Positions 37,401 to 49,952 of a stretch of DNA of 64,000 bases are shown one piece after another (the stretch's first letter is position 1; each line of letters starts with the position of its first letter). The translations under genes and the position numbers were made by a program. The stretch is from Chaetorhynchus papuensis (lineage: Eukaryota > Chordata > Aves > Passeriformes > Rhipiduridae). A model generated the notes under the pieces. The model was not told where the DNA came from and did no database searches. It saw nothing but the letters and a program-made list of their open reading frames with translations. The DNA lies in NCBI GenBank assembly GCA_013396525.1, contig VWYX01001218.1, positions 1,119-65,118 on the forward strand, in the 5' to 3' direction.

Positions 37401-40400
37401 ATTTTAGCCCTAAGAAACAACTGAAAAAAGAGGCAGCCACTGATCCCTGTCAAGAGCTTTCTTCAGGCATTCACAGCAAACACTGGGACTGCAGCATGTG
37501 GGGTTTGATGCGGTTCCCAGTGAAGGCAGGGGAGCTTTGCCACCTCAGAGCAGAAGGACAGCCAGCCATGTTTCACACAGATGACCATATCCTACAAACT
37601 TCCCAAAGAATTTTGGTTTTTGAAGGAGCTCAGGCTCAGGTGTGAAGTGGAGGCCTGTAGCCATGTGGTGATGGCATCAACACATCAACTTTCCATGGGA
37701 AGATGAGAGGTAACCAGGAATACCTGAAGTTGCAGCTGTTACTGATGGTCCTTGCTCCTTTCTGCCCTTGGCCCCTGGCAGTTTGCTGCCCAGTGAGACC
37801 AGGAGGAGGAGGAGGCGGCCTGTTTTACCTGCTTTTCTAGCAAGAAGGACTGCAAGGCAAGTCCTGAACAAGGAATTGCTCAGGTTTGCTGGGACTGAAA
37901 AGAACAACAGTGAACTGAACTGTTCTTACCCACTTACCTTATAACCAAGGGCCTTCAGCTCACTGGCAGAGCAAGGGTACAGATCCATGAACTTGTACCT
38001 GTCCACCAGCAGAGCTGTTTCTTTGCCCTCATATTCTTCCTTGAAGGCTGTAAACCTCCGTTTCTCCACTTTCAGTATGCTGGCCAGATCCCCAATGTTA
38101 CTTTCAAAGGCTAAAAACCGAGCCCAGATTTCCCTGGAACAGAACAGGGACACTGAGAGTTACCGAAGGAGGAAGGATTTCTGAGCACAACCCAATCAAA
38201 AACACCCAAGAGGACAGACCCAAAGGAGGCCATCTGGGAGTGTGTGGCCATTTCTATTATTTACTTCAGGTGCATCTAACACAGGCATTACCCTCCCAGT
38301 GCCTTCTGTGGTTCTGTAAGAGCTTTCAGTTTAGTGGACTGCAAAGGACTTTGGTAGAGAAAGGAAAGGATTACTCATGTCAAGGGCTTCAGCATTTGAG
38401 GTGAGCTTTTATCAAACTCTGCTCATCCTGTACACAGAGCTTCACTCTGATCCTGATATGTGAAGGACTTTTTAGCATGCATTATGATCTAGTTCCTCTG
38501 CATAGACTAGCATATTCTAGCTGGCAAGAACACAACAGGCAGCACTTCAGAATTTTATACAGCCCAAAATACATATAGTTACTGCTGATGTCTCCATGGA
38601 AAATCTCACATATAACTTAAGCAACATCTGACCATATTTCTGGACTCGATTCAACTTTCATTTTAGCTTTGGAGTTCACCTTTGAAGAACATTCAGCTTT
38701 TAAGTTCTTGTGTTTTCTCACTTTTAAAATGGGCATAAAAGTATTTCTCACAAAAGGTCAGAACTAAAGTGCAGAATGAATGTGCACAGTAGTGCCTTAT
38801 TTGATTCCTTAGTTTTGATGCTTTTGTCTACCAGAATAATGGTGAAGTGAGCCCTCAGACTGCAAGGATTTGATGAGCATTTTTTCTTGAGAAACTTAAA
38901 AAGTAGCAATGAAAATCTGGCAGTGAGCAGTTAATCCAAGTCCTTTTTGGTTCTTTCCCTATTTTATTTTCATGGCTGGGAGATGCTCAGCACCCTCCTC
39001 AACAAATTCCTGACTCACCTTCTCTGCTCAGACCACTGCACCCTTATGCACAGGAGGATTTTGCACTCTTATCCTCAACAATCGTGCATCAGTGACGTTT
39101 TAAAGTCAATAAGTTAATGAATTTCACTAGAAGTGGGATAGGGACTTTCCCAAATCTGTCACAGTTGTTGCTATTTTGGACAGCATGGAGAGGGGAAGGA
39201 ACATCTGTACCTACTTTTGTCCTGCTGTTCATATTTCTAATTTCTTTGGGATATTTATGGCTGAAAGGGGTTATGTATCTTTTCCAGAGCAGTGAAACTG
39301 CTTTTGCAGACCTACCCAGATTTCTCAGGTGGAAGGCTCCCTGAAGTTAAAACACGTTCAAACAAAACTCTTGTATTGTTGTCCTCTTTAAAAACAGAAA
39401 GAAAAAAATCACACTGAGTAAAATATATTAAAGACAATTTCAAATATGTCCATTCAAAGAAATGTGTACATTGAATTAAGTATAAGGCTGACTTTCATGG
39501 ATTTGAATTTCAGTAAGTATAAAAAGAGATCTGAATGCCCACATAAAACTTTACTGATGTAAATTCCACTGTGAATTCGTTCTCTGAAAGTCTGTTTTTA
39601 TTGATAGTGACAAACTGATCCTAATACTGGTTCTTTTATAACAGCACAGCTATTGCTTGGCATCTCTTCAGGATTTCTGGGGGTTTTATCCATTTTTTAA
39701 GATTATCTCAGTAGCATATCTCGGTAAATTTAAATTTGACCTTTCAATTCATTATTTCCCTTTTAAATCCGGGCAATATTAATACACTTGGATATTCTTC
39801 AGAAGTCCTCCCAAAATTATTAGACCTGGTTCCCAACATGCAGTCAGTTTTAGTAAGTTGCCAGCTGGGGGGATGGAGTGGTTGGTGGGTTTGTTCCTAA
39901 AACTGCCAACTCCTGCCCTGTGCATTGTACCACCTCTTACAGGAGTTCAGAGATCAATTCTGGGCTTCAGGAGTTCTGATGGGTTATTAAATAGAGCAAT
40001 AAACTAGTGAGTTTTAAGATAATTTTTTCTCACGGCAACCTACAGAAAGGCATTGCTAATATTCATGTAGACCCACAATAATTTATCTCAAAATTAAATA
40101 TACTTTAACTTGGAAAACAATCTCTCAGTTTACAGCTCACAGGACAAAAAACTCAAAATCTTTAAACTTCCAGTGCCTGAAAAACCAAGATACTATAGTC
40201 TGACAGGAGATGAATGGTGCCTGGTGCTGCAGAATCCACACAGCAGCTTGGGTTTCTTTTTAAGAAGCCTATTCAGCCCCTGCCTCAGGGAATCCCACCC
40301 AGAGACCTTCCATCACCACCTCCTGCCCAGGTCTCCCCAGCCCCTTGTGCCCCAGTGTCTGTGCCCTGCTCTTTCCATTGCAGCTCCCCAGCATTTTCCA

Positions 40401-43400
40401 AGCAGGACTGATATGCACGGTATTGATTTTATATCTTGCTCATCTCATCTACTTGGGGAGAACGAGTTTAAATTAATTCTAGTCAGGACCAGCTAATCCC
40501 TCACTCCTCTCCTGCTGATCTTAAACTCCTTTAGATCTCTTTCCTCAGGATTTAGACTCCTCAGTGTACTTCCCACTGTTCACAGCAGATGCTGTAAAAG
40601 TCCAGCAGTGACAGTGAGTTACAGTTTGGAAAGTTCACTCTCCTCTCTTCAGCAGAATCAAGATTTAATGTCACCGTACTTCTGGAGCTTCGGTACGGAC
40701 CAACCAGCAGGTTTTGTTTTCAGATTAACTGCTGAGCTTCACGAAGAGGTTTCATTGCTCTTCAAGAAGAATTTAAATACCAAGAACTTGGCCTGGACCT
40801 AAACTCACAGTGAAGGCAGAGTAATGCTTCATTAGACCTCTCAAAGCTTAAAGCTTACCATTAAGGTGGGAAAGGTAGTCGATATATGCCAGTACATATT
40901 CTGGAATGTCCCCATATTTTTTCAGCCCTAGCTCAAAAATCTTAAAGGCCACAGACTTATCCTGCAAACATTGGGGGGGAAAAAAAAAAAAAGTTATTAG
41001 CTTCAGTGAGCTGTGCACCCTCCTGACACTTGTTTAGGATCAGGGTGAGCACCTGTGATTACCTTACTACAATAATACTCCATTAAAGCTGCAGTAACAT
41101 AGACATGGTGGCGGGTCCGGGCATCCTCTCTCGCTTTCTTAAATATCGTCCTTCCGGATTTAATGCCTTCTGCTCGCCTGGCAAATTTCATGTACTGGAT
41201 ATAAACCTGAGGTGCACATTAATATTTAAATAGCATCAGTGCTAATGAAGAATACCAGGATACCATTCAGTTTTTTACTACATCTGAAATAATCTTGACT
41301 CACAAAATACAGCAAATAAAATGTAATAGAAACAAGGCTGTCTTGCGCCTCTGCGTTGTTTTGCTTTAAATACTGAGGCAAACCTTTTATAGATTTTTTT
41401 TTAATAAAAAAAAAGGAGTACACCTAAGACTGATCCCATGAAAAGACAGTAGTTAATACACAGATTTTTAAGGAAGGGGAGGTAAGGAGATGAATGTAAT
41501 TTACATAGGCTGGTGCCTTCAGAGAACTCAAGCTTGTTGTAAAAATGGTAACTTTCCAATAAAGTTAAGATATCCATAAAGCCAAGGAACAGCCAAAAGG
41601 CCTGATGAAGCATTTTACTGTACATTATACAATCCAAGATACAAATCATCCTGCCCGCAAGTATTTATACCTGATCAAGGAAATAATGAATGTGCTATTT
41701 AATTCAGCAGCCAATTTGTGATTTGCATTTCTTTGGGATCCAACTTCCCTTCACTCTGAATTAGATCACAAATAACAGCATTCCTCAAGCAGGAGGAACC
41801 GGTACGTGGTTTCCCACAAACTGCTTTTGGGAAGCATTATGATGTGTCTCTAAAGAATGGAAAGTGTCAGGAAATGGATACCCCTCCTCTAACACTGACC
41901 TGTTGTTTAGTGTTAGACCTCACACCTTCCTTTTGCCTTCCCATGCTTTGTTGTGTCTGTTTATAATAAACTAAATAACTTTTTGAGGGCAGGTTACTTC
42001 TGACACCACTTGTGCAGCACTACCACAGCTGGCACAGGAACAGTGTTTACTGTGTCACTACAGCAGAGGTACAGCAGCACTCTGATACTTATATGGTGCA
42101 TTACAGATTTATTTGTAAACTATGTGGCCACAGGATGGTTATGAAATATTTTAAATCTTTTATCTTCATTACTTGTTGTAAAAGACTGTGTAAAAGAGAC
42201 AGAGGAGGAAAGGGCACAAGACTTAGGGTATTTAAATGGATTAAAGACTGTTATTATCAATCTTGCCAAAATTTTAATCTAATTCTGCCATCTCAGTACT
42301 CCTCCTGCTCCATCATCCCTGTGACCCAAGGAACTCCTGTAAGTACTTCCTGTCTCACTGCATGCATTGGGTGACAATCCATGGAGATGTGGAGACACTG
42401 AGGATGCTCTTACCAGCGTGGGATCGATGTCCTCGATGGCCAGGAGCCGGTTATAGATGCTGTGCACCTTCTCATACTTCATCCGGCTCTGAGTGAAAGG
42501 AAACACACACTGCTTGGTAACCCCATTCCAGATCAGCTCTCAGAATGCAAAACTCAGGCTGAAGACAAAACTAGAGTTTTCCTGTTTCTGTTTTTCCCTA
42601 ACTGAACACTGGGTATGCCAGCCCATTTACTCAGATACATTTTCTGTCCTGTGCAGACATTTTTTGCTTCCCACATTAATTTCCCACTAATGGTTACATA
42701 CACGGTTTTCAGGAGTCCCTGAAGTCTTTTTCTAATGTAGTAATACTGCAGCAGAACTGCCATGGGAGGTGTTTGGCATAAAAAGACTGTATCCTTTACC
42801 TCTGTCTAAAAGTAATGTGCAGATAGGTAGGAAAACCACCTTCTTAACACTACAACCTGCACATTTCCAATAATCCATTCTGTTCCCTGCCAGCTGCAGC
42901 CCTCCAGGCTGTACTCTGCAGCCTTGGAAAATGAGGACACTTAGCATACAGGAGGCTGTGCTGAAAAGCAAGGAAGGATTTTTCTTTTAAAGGCAAAGGC
43001 TTTTTCCCCCCTGCTGTCCTGAAGCTCCTCCTGCAAAGATTCTTTCACGATAAAAGAAGTGGGCAAAATCTACCCTGCAGAGGACTTCACAGTCCTCATC
43101 TGACCAGTGGGAAACAGCCTTTATTCCTGGTGGAATAAACACCATCAGGACACTGCTCCTTGTGGAGGCTGCACAGTGAGGTGGTGGCCTGGGTAAAGAG
43201 ATCTCTCCAGAGAAAGGTGGCTCCCATCTTCTGTCACAGCCATGCCAACACAAACATCAGCTCCCCAAGAATCAGACAGGAAAGGTGCCCTTTATGCCCA
43301 TTTCAAAAGTGAAGAAGCTGATGCTCTGGGAAATGGAAATTTGTGAGCATTTCACCCTTAGGATAATTTCAGAAATATAGTCAGTGTTTAAATAGAAAGA

Positions 43401-46400
43401 CAGAAATTTTCAAAACTTTTGCAACTCATACTATGGGCTTTTCCTCTCCATTTTGTCAGCTCCATCTCAGAAACACTGAATGAGAATAAGGCTAGAAGAA
43501 TCAGTAAATTAATTCTACAGAATTTTGTGTACCCAGTATGTTTCAAATAAATGACATTATTAATGGGAGATGTATTTGGATTTTAATGTCAGTACATCAC
43601 TGTTTTTGCTCACCTCTTCATAATCTGCATATGCAAAATAAAGAAGCATATTCTTCTTCAATAAAGTGCTGATCGCTCTTTCATAAATATTAGCAGCCTC
43701 ATCACTGAAAAGTTTAGCATTGTTCATGTCCTGTTATAAAATAAGTATAATAATACAGTTGTTCAGCATCTGTGACAACAAAGGCCAATTTATGGAAAAT
43801 CTTCTGTTTGTGACAAGTCCCAGTGAATTTCCATTCAGTGCTCCAACAAAGAGATAATCATCTCCCCAGTACTTAAGGAATCACAAAATCAGGCCCAAAA
43901 ACTCCCCCAAGCCTAAAACTGGCCAAGATTGAAACACTTTTTCACAATTCTTATCTAAAATGCAAACGTTATTTTTAAAAATTTTTAACTTCCCCATTTT
44001 AAAATCCTGAACATGTCACATCTTATGGTGCTAAATATTTTTCAGCCCCCCTCCCCCTTGATTCTGAGGAAAAATTGACAGTCCACCATGTCAAAGCAAG
44101 GAAATAAGAGAAAACCAGAGGCTGGCAGCTTACCCCTTTCTCAGCCAGCAGCTTACTGGACTGCTCGAGGTACTGAGCTGCTTCATACCAGATGTCTGGG
44201 TGATGGCCCAGCACCAGCAGACACTGCTCATAGGCAAACATCACTGTGGGCAAAAGGTGCAACAAACACTCCTTGTAAATGGTACCACCTTGCTCAAAGT
44301 ATGAAACACAAAAATCATCAAATGAATCAGACAACATCAATACTAATTGGCTTTGAATACAATGATCACTGCTGCAGTTCTTTTATATGGCCAGGAACTT
44401 TATGAATTGTAACCAGCAGCTAAAACCTGCCTTGTCCACAGAGGAAGAAGCACAGCTCACCCAATATCAGCCATAAAATCAGGCTGCAAGTTACTGTTTC
44501 CTGACCTGCACACCACTATAGCACTGTCTCCCCAAATCCATTTATTACTTTCAGCTTGGCTTTAGCAAAATCTGGATTGTTTTTTATAAAAAAACCACCG
44601 ACACAATTCAAGAAACTAGATCAACTTCGACTCCAACACGATCCCTGAACACCAAACCACATCACTACTTATGCTGGAGCCAAGAAACCCAATTCTCTAT
44701 GAGCCCAACACCTAATTACCTCTTTTTGTTATGAGAGTTTGATCTTCTGTCCGTAGAGGGTTGCTCTTTTCCCACTGGATGTACTTCTTCCACATGTCCA
44801 CCTGCTGAGCCTCCTGGGGGGTGTTTTGGGGGGGGACAGAGGGAGCGTTGCGGTCCAGGCCTTTCATCACTGTCTCGTATTCCTGAAACAGAAGCAGTGT
44901 TGTGAAGAGCAGATTTAAACACCTTGAACGTTTACTTTAGGTTATGCTTTCTAAAAAAAATGCAAATATTTTAGCATACCAACCTTATTAGTTTGAGACA
45001 CTTTTATTTGAAGTAAGAACCAAGTTTAATGCTGGTTTGTAGAATTAAATAGAACAAAGAAAAGTCAACAGAAGGTTGTACCTTTGCCACACGCCGTGCA
45101 TTCATATAATCTCTACTCCTGTCCTCAATCATCTTCTTAGCTAAGTGGATATTGATGCCCTGAAGAAGGAAAAAAGGAATTGGGAATGTGCAATTTCACT
45201 TTGGAAATACTGCATCTTATTTTATAAAGGAAAGAGCTTGAAAGGGGATGCAAAAGTGAGCAAGGACAAAGTTATTTTAAAATACCAATCTCAAAATATT
45301 TATTTCACCTAATAAATGTATGGGAAAGAACTTATACCAAAGGATAAACTCACTACTAAAATTCAACTGACCTGAAGCACCTCAGCATATTTTTATTCAC
45401 TTTTAAAAATACAATTAATTTCACACGAACTGTTGTGGGTGAAAGTGAGAAGAATGTGTTTGTGATTTACAATTTTGCTCTTAAATGATGGTCAGTGACA
45501 GCTCCCTGCCTTGCTGCTCACCAGGTGAAGACAGACAGCACACGAACAATTTGATTTTCTTGTTCAAGGAGTACCAGAGATTGACCTCCAGGCTCAAAGC
45601 TCTGCCTCCTCCTCTGTTCCTGAAGTAACTGACAGCTCTTAGAAGAGGTTCTATTCAACACACACCCTGCCACAGGTGTACCTTTGTCAGCTGAGCCTGA
45701 GATGTGTCAGCACTGCGTGCCACCCCTCCAGGACTGCACACATGTGCACAGGGCTCTGCCGAGCTGCTGAGCAAGAGCAGCAGGGGCTGGGGGTAGCCAG
45801 GCCCTGGTCACAGGGTCCTGGGCAAGAACAAAACCTCAAAGGACTGCTTTTAGGCAGGAAAAGCAGCCACCCTTCAGCTGATGCCTGTGTCTGCATGGAT
45901 TTTGCTGGCGTGGCTTGCCAAGACTTTGCAGAAGATGCGCAGAGCTTTCAGTCTGACTGCAAAGAGGCACCCGAGCTGGGAAGCAAAGGCACCCACTATG
46001 GAAGCAAAGGCACTGTCTGGGATAGCAATCTGGGCCAGATAGCACACAAACCCTGCAATGCCCCAGTTAACCCAGGACCAGGCTGAGGATGCAGCAGGAT
46101 TCTCCTAGGATGCACTCCCAGCTCAGCAGCCATGTGGCTTTGTGAGCCAGACTGTCCCCTTGTCACTGAGACAGAGGTCTCCCTAAGAGCTCCACCACTT
46201 CCGACCATTTAGTTAATTAAGGACTGGTGACTGACAGGCTGGTATTGTTACCTGGTGGCTACAGCTGGGCTAAAGGGAAGCTTGAGAGCACTTGAATTGC
46301 AGCAAATTGCCAATAACTTTCCATACTGAGACCTGCATGACGTCTCTGTCTTGTTGGGCTACTGACATGGGGAACCACCACCCCCTCAAAGAGCCCTCCT

Positions 46401-49400
46401 GGTGAGGAGCATTTCCCTGCCAGGACACCCGTGAGCAGCAGCCCTTTCCCTCAAGGCCAGTGTAGCCGGAACAGGACGGACAGAACCCTGTGGCTGAGCA
46501 GAGTGCCAGCCCTCAGCTTCCAGCAGCTCGGAACAGCCTGAGGGACTGCCTGGAGTTGCAGGTGTCAGCCAGAGCTGCTGCAACTGGAAACTGGACAGGG
46601 CTGAGCCATTGTTTTGGCAGCCTCCCCATGGGTAATGAAAGCAGCAGGAAGCAGCAGCGACAGCCTTCGCTGGCTGTGTGGGAGGGTTTATGGGGAAGTT
46701 ATGTTTGGGATTTTCCTGCACTGGAGATGGCCTGTCCTGGGTACCCTCCCTGGTGACAGCAGGCTATCTGTGGTGTCCCCAAACACCTATGGGGCAATGA
46801 GCCTCGTGGCTGGGGGTGCCTGGAGTTCTCCCACCCAGAGGTTCTCCCACCAGCTAAGCACTGTGGCCTTATTAACCTGATAGGGCACCAAGCTCACAAC
46901 TTGCATAATTAGCAACAAGGAAAGAGAAATTGGCCCTTCTTTCCTGCTCAGGGCACAGTGACCATGCCTGTGCACAACCAGCAGGATGAGTGCCATATGA
47001 GCACCCCTGCTTGGCAGTGCTGAGCACGAGGGCATCCACATCAGCTTTGCAATCACACCGCTGCTGACTGGGGCTGGTTGGTCACCAGTTGTCACCAGAT
47101 GTGTTTAAAAATACACTCTAACGGTGCAGCTACAAATTGGCCTGCAAGACCAGTGAGCTGAGAGTACCTGAGGTGCACCTGGGGTGCTGGAATGGCTACA
47201 GGTGAGGAGCATTTTTAAGCACTAAGACCATGCAATTTAATGCTGTGGAGGAAGTCCAAACCATCCCAGCTGAGTGCTATTTGACCCCACTTGACTCTAA
47301 GTGAAAGGAGGGGAGTGCCTCCTTGGGGACACAAGCCCTCACTGCCAGCTGATGAGCTCCAGCTCCATCACTGAGGACAGTGATGTCTCACTCACTCACT
47401 CACTAGCAACTCCACTGGGCCAGCTGGGAAATGGGACAGTCAAATGCATGTATTTGAAATAAATTAAAAAATCACTCAGGCACCTGTAGAGCTTTGCCAC
47501 AGGACTTGGTACATACTGCACACGCAAAATATGTTTATAGTGCTGGTCATCTCTTTTATACATACTTATTTAGTGGGTAAAGTTTGGGCACCATATTTGA
47601 TTACATGGTAATTGTTTCTTTCTTAATGACACAAAGAATCACGTTGTTGATTACCTCTTCGTATTTGTTATAATCTCTCCAGAGCTGCTCTATGTTTATC
47701 ATGGGATTCACACAACCACGCTGGTAAACCCTACGGACAGCTGTGATCCTCTGGTTTTCTGCATAAGATCCTACTGCTTCTCTAAACAGTGGGGAGAGAG
47801 AACAACGTCAGCTAAAAAAAATCACAACTGGCAGCAACATCAGCATTACATTAACTGAGCTTAAAAAAAGTGATTTTAAGGTACTTACACGCCTTTCAAA
47901 AAATTGATGTAATCCACCCAGATCTAGGTGAGAAAAAATATTACATATAGTGAAACCAATGTTTAGCTGTACTTGCCATAATGTTAGAAATAAACTGCGT
48001 TTTGATAAAAAAAAAACATACCTGGTATGACATGATTTCCATGCCAATCTTATCCAGAGCAAAATCATATGCCTGAGCCATTTTTTCTCTGAGGAAAAGA
48101 ACCACAAAGACCATAAAGCAAGTGTTTAGTATTTTAAAAATTCTTTATTTAAGAGTATTCTTTTGAGCAGAAAATTCTAACCAAACACTGAGGAATGAGA
48201 AATGTCATTCAACAGCTGAGAGCAAAAAGTGGTATTCAGATAGCTTTAAATTCTGTGTTTAGGTTCTGTTGGGGTTTTGGTTGGTTGTTTTATTCAAGAA
48301 TTATTTAAATGCATCGGTGGCAATCCAGCATTTTAACAGTTCCCAGCCCACCCCAAGTCAGTGGAAATCCATGAATACTACATGAAGTTGAGAAGAAAAC
48401 AACTGCTCTCCACATCTTCTTAGCTGACAGATACACCCATGGTTTCTTATTTTTTCCCCTCAGAGTTCCCCAAACCTTTCTGCAATTCTCCAGGAACCCC
48501 AAAAGGCTGGGGCAATTAGGAGTAGCTCCCTTTGTGTGAATCCTTCACATGATTTCTTATTCCCCCAAATTCAAAGTATTTTCCCTCAAATTTAAACTGT
48601 TCACAGAATTTCCTTCGTTAAGTTTCAGTGAAAGCTGATTTTCCTCTCTCCCACTTTTCTCCTAGTTTCCTTTACTCAAACATACTTCAGTACCTTGCTA
48701 CCTTCTTGACCACATTAACAGGAAAAACAGAGGAAAGGCAAACTGAATAAACTGACACTTCTAAAATTGCTTCAAAAAAGTCTTCTAAAAATAAATTAAA
48801 ACCCCTTGTTTATTTTCTCTTTTAATGCATTATTTATGCTGCCAATTATAGTGCAAAGAAATTATGGTGGGCTGGGGAAGAAACTGGAAGTTACTAGTAT
48901 TTTTTGGAACTCAACCCACAGGAATATAAACAAGCAAAATGCAATCACTGAAAAGGGATGAAGATTAACATATCCCAAAATATTTTGACAGCCTAAATTT
49001 TGTGACTTTTTAATGCATTCCAAAACTTCCTCTCATTCCTGAACTCTTTACTGCTACTGGTCTCAGCTGGAACCACTGCTGAATTTTGTGGAGACTTTAA
49101 ACAGGACACTGAGAGCAAGGACAAAGAGGATGAAGTGTGTTGCAGGTTGGGTCAAGCCCCAGTCCCACCTGCAGGGAACTGGCATGGATACACCAGCTCT
49201 TCCACTGCTCTTATCCCACCCAGTTACAGGAATCCAGACTAAGGAACCAATTTTACCCAGCAAGCTCAACTAAAGAGACTTTAATGTTTTCTAAATGTAG
49301 ATTATATATTAACCCCCAACACTCCAACAGAAAATCCCCAGACAGATTTGCCACCCAGCTTCCTCCCCACCCCCTGGTCAAAAATCAAGATGAGATTCAC

Positions 49401-49952
49401 CATACAACTAGAATAATTCAGAGCAACTCTGTGAACTTACTTGTAACTAGGTAGCTTCCCCTTGGTTTCTCGTACATAGGAAAGGTAACATTTCCATAAA
49501 TCAATGTGTAAAACCTTCATAAGGCAGCGCTGAAATAACTGTTTAATACATCAAGAAGACGTGATCAGGATTCCAGATATAAAAAGTAGCTTTCTACTTT
49601 TAAAGCTATACAAAATGAATTTAAATAATCCTTGTAATTATGATTGAGATTTATAAGAAAGAATAAATTAAACTAGTCATTCTTTTGACTAAAGCATCTC
49701 CATGCTATGCAAGGGAACTGGAGAGAATTAAGCAGAGAAATCCCCCTGCACACTTCACTGATTAGAGCTTGGTAGCAACAACAAATCAACTTCAGTGATA
49801 CTTTTTACCTGTGTCTCACATTCAATGACAACTACAGCTTTTTTTCAATCTGATTTAGCCCAATCACAAGGTACTTGTTCTTGCTATAGAGATATATTAC
49901 ATATATTAATATGACTCACCTTTTCCACTTTGTCATAATTTTTTGCTTTAAT
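34461..49952 (-). CDS. CSTF3: CSTF3, cleavage stimulation factor subunit 3 (CstF-77), 5'-partial
   Basis: Eighteen exons (4-21 by the human numbering): 49920-49952, 49441-49538, 48022-48088, 47889-47923, 47655-47781, 45082-45159, 44720-44882, 44134-44243, 43614-43730, 42414-42488, 41063-41206, 40859-40961, 39316-39385, 37938-38133, 36299-36452, 35812-35906, 35620-35680 and 34461-34663. They join in frame to 642 residues. With the 75 residues of human exons 1-3 this gives 717, the human length. CstF-77 is the nuclear scaffold of CstF: it dimerises through HAT repeats, holds CstF-50 and CstF-64, and contacts CPSF at mRNA 3' ends. HAT-repeat helices run from exon 4 through about exon 17 ([40 protein letters not shown]). 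A proline-rich stretch follows ([17 protein letters not shown]), then the C-terminal segment implicated in CstF-64 binding, and a conserved end, [12 protein letters not shown]. The first three exons lie off the right edge. Confidence 0.97.
45160..47654 (-). other. CSTF3 intron 8 with a GC-richer interior
   Basis: This 2.5-kb intron separates the exon at 47655-47781 from the one at 45082-45159. Its interior, about 45660-47110, is clearly GC-richer than its flanks. It contains overlapping open frames on both strands (45676-46086 plus, 136 codons; 46386-46721 minus). None shows a recognisable domain. There are short CACT repeats near 47388. It may be an old insertion or simply local base composition. 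Confidence 0.6.

Noticed and set aside
45676..46086. 136-codon plus-strand frame nested in CSTF3 intron 8
   Set aside because: No recognisable domain, biased composition and overlapping frames on the other strand make a chance frame likelier. The block is kept only as a low-interest finding.
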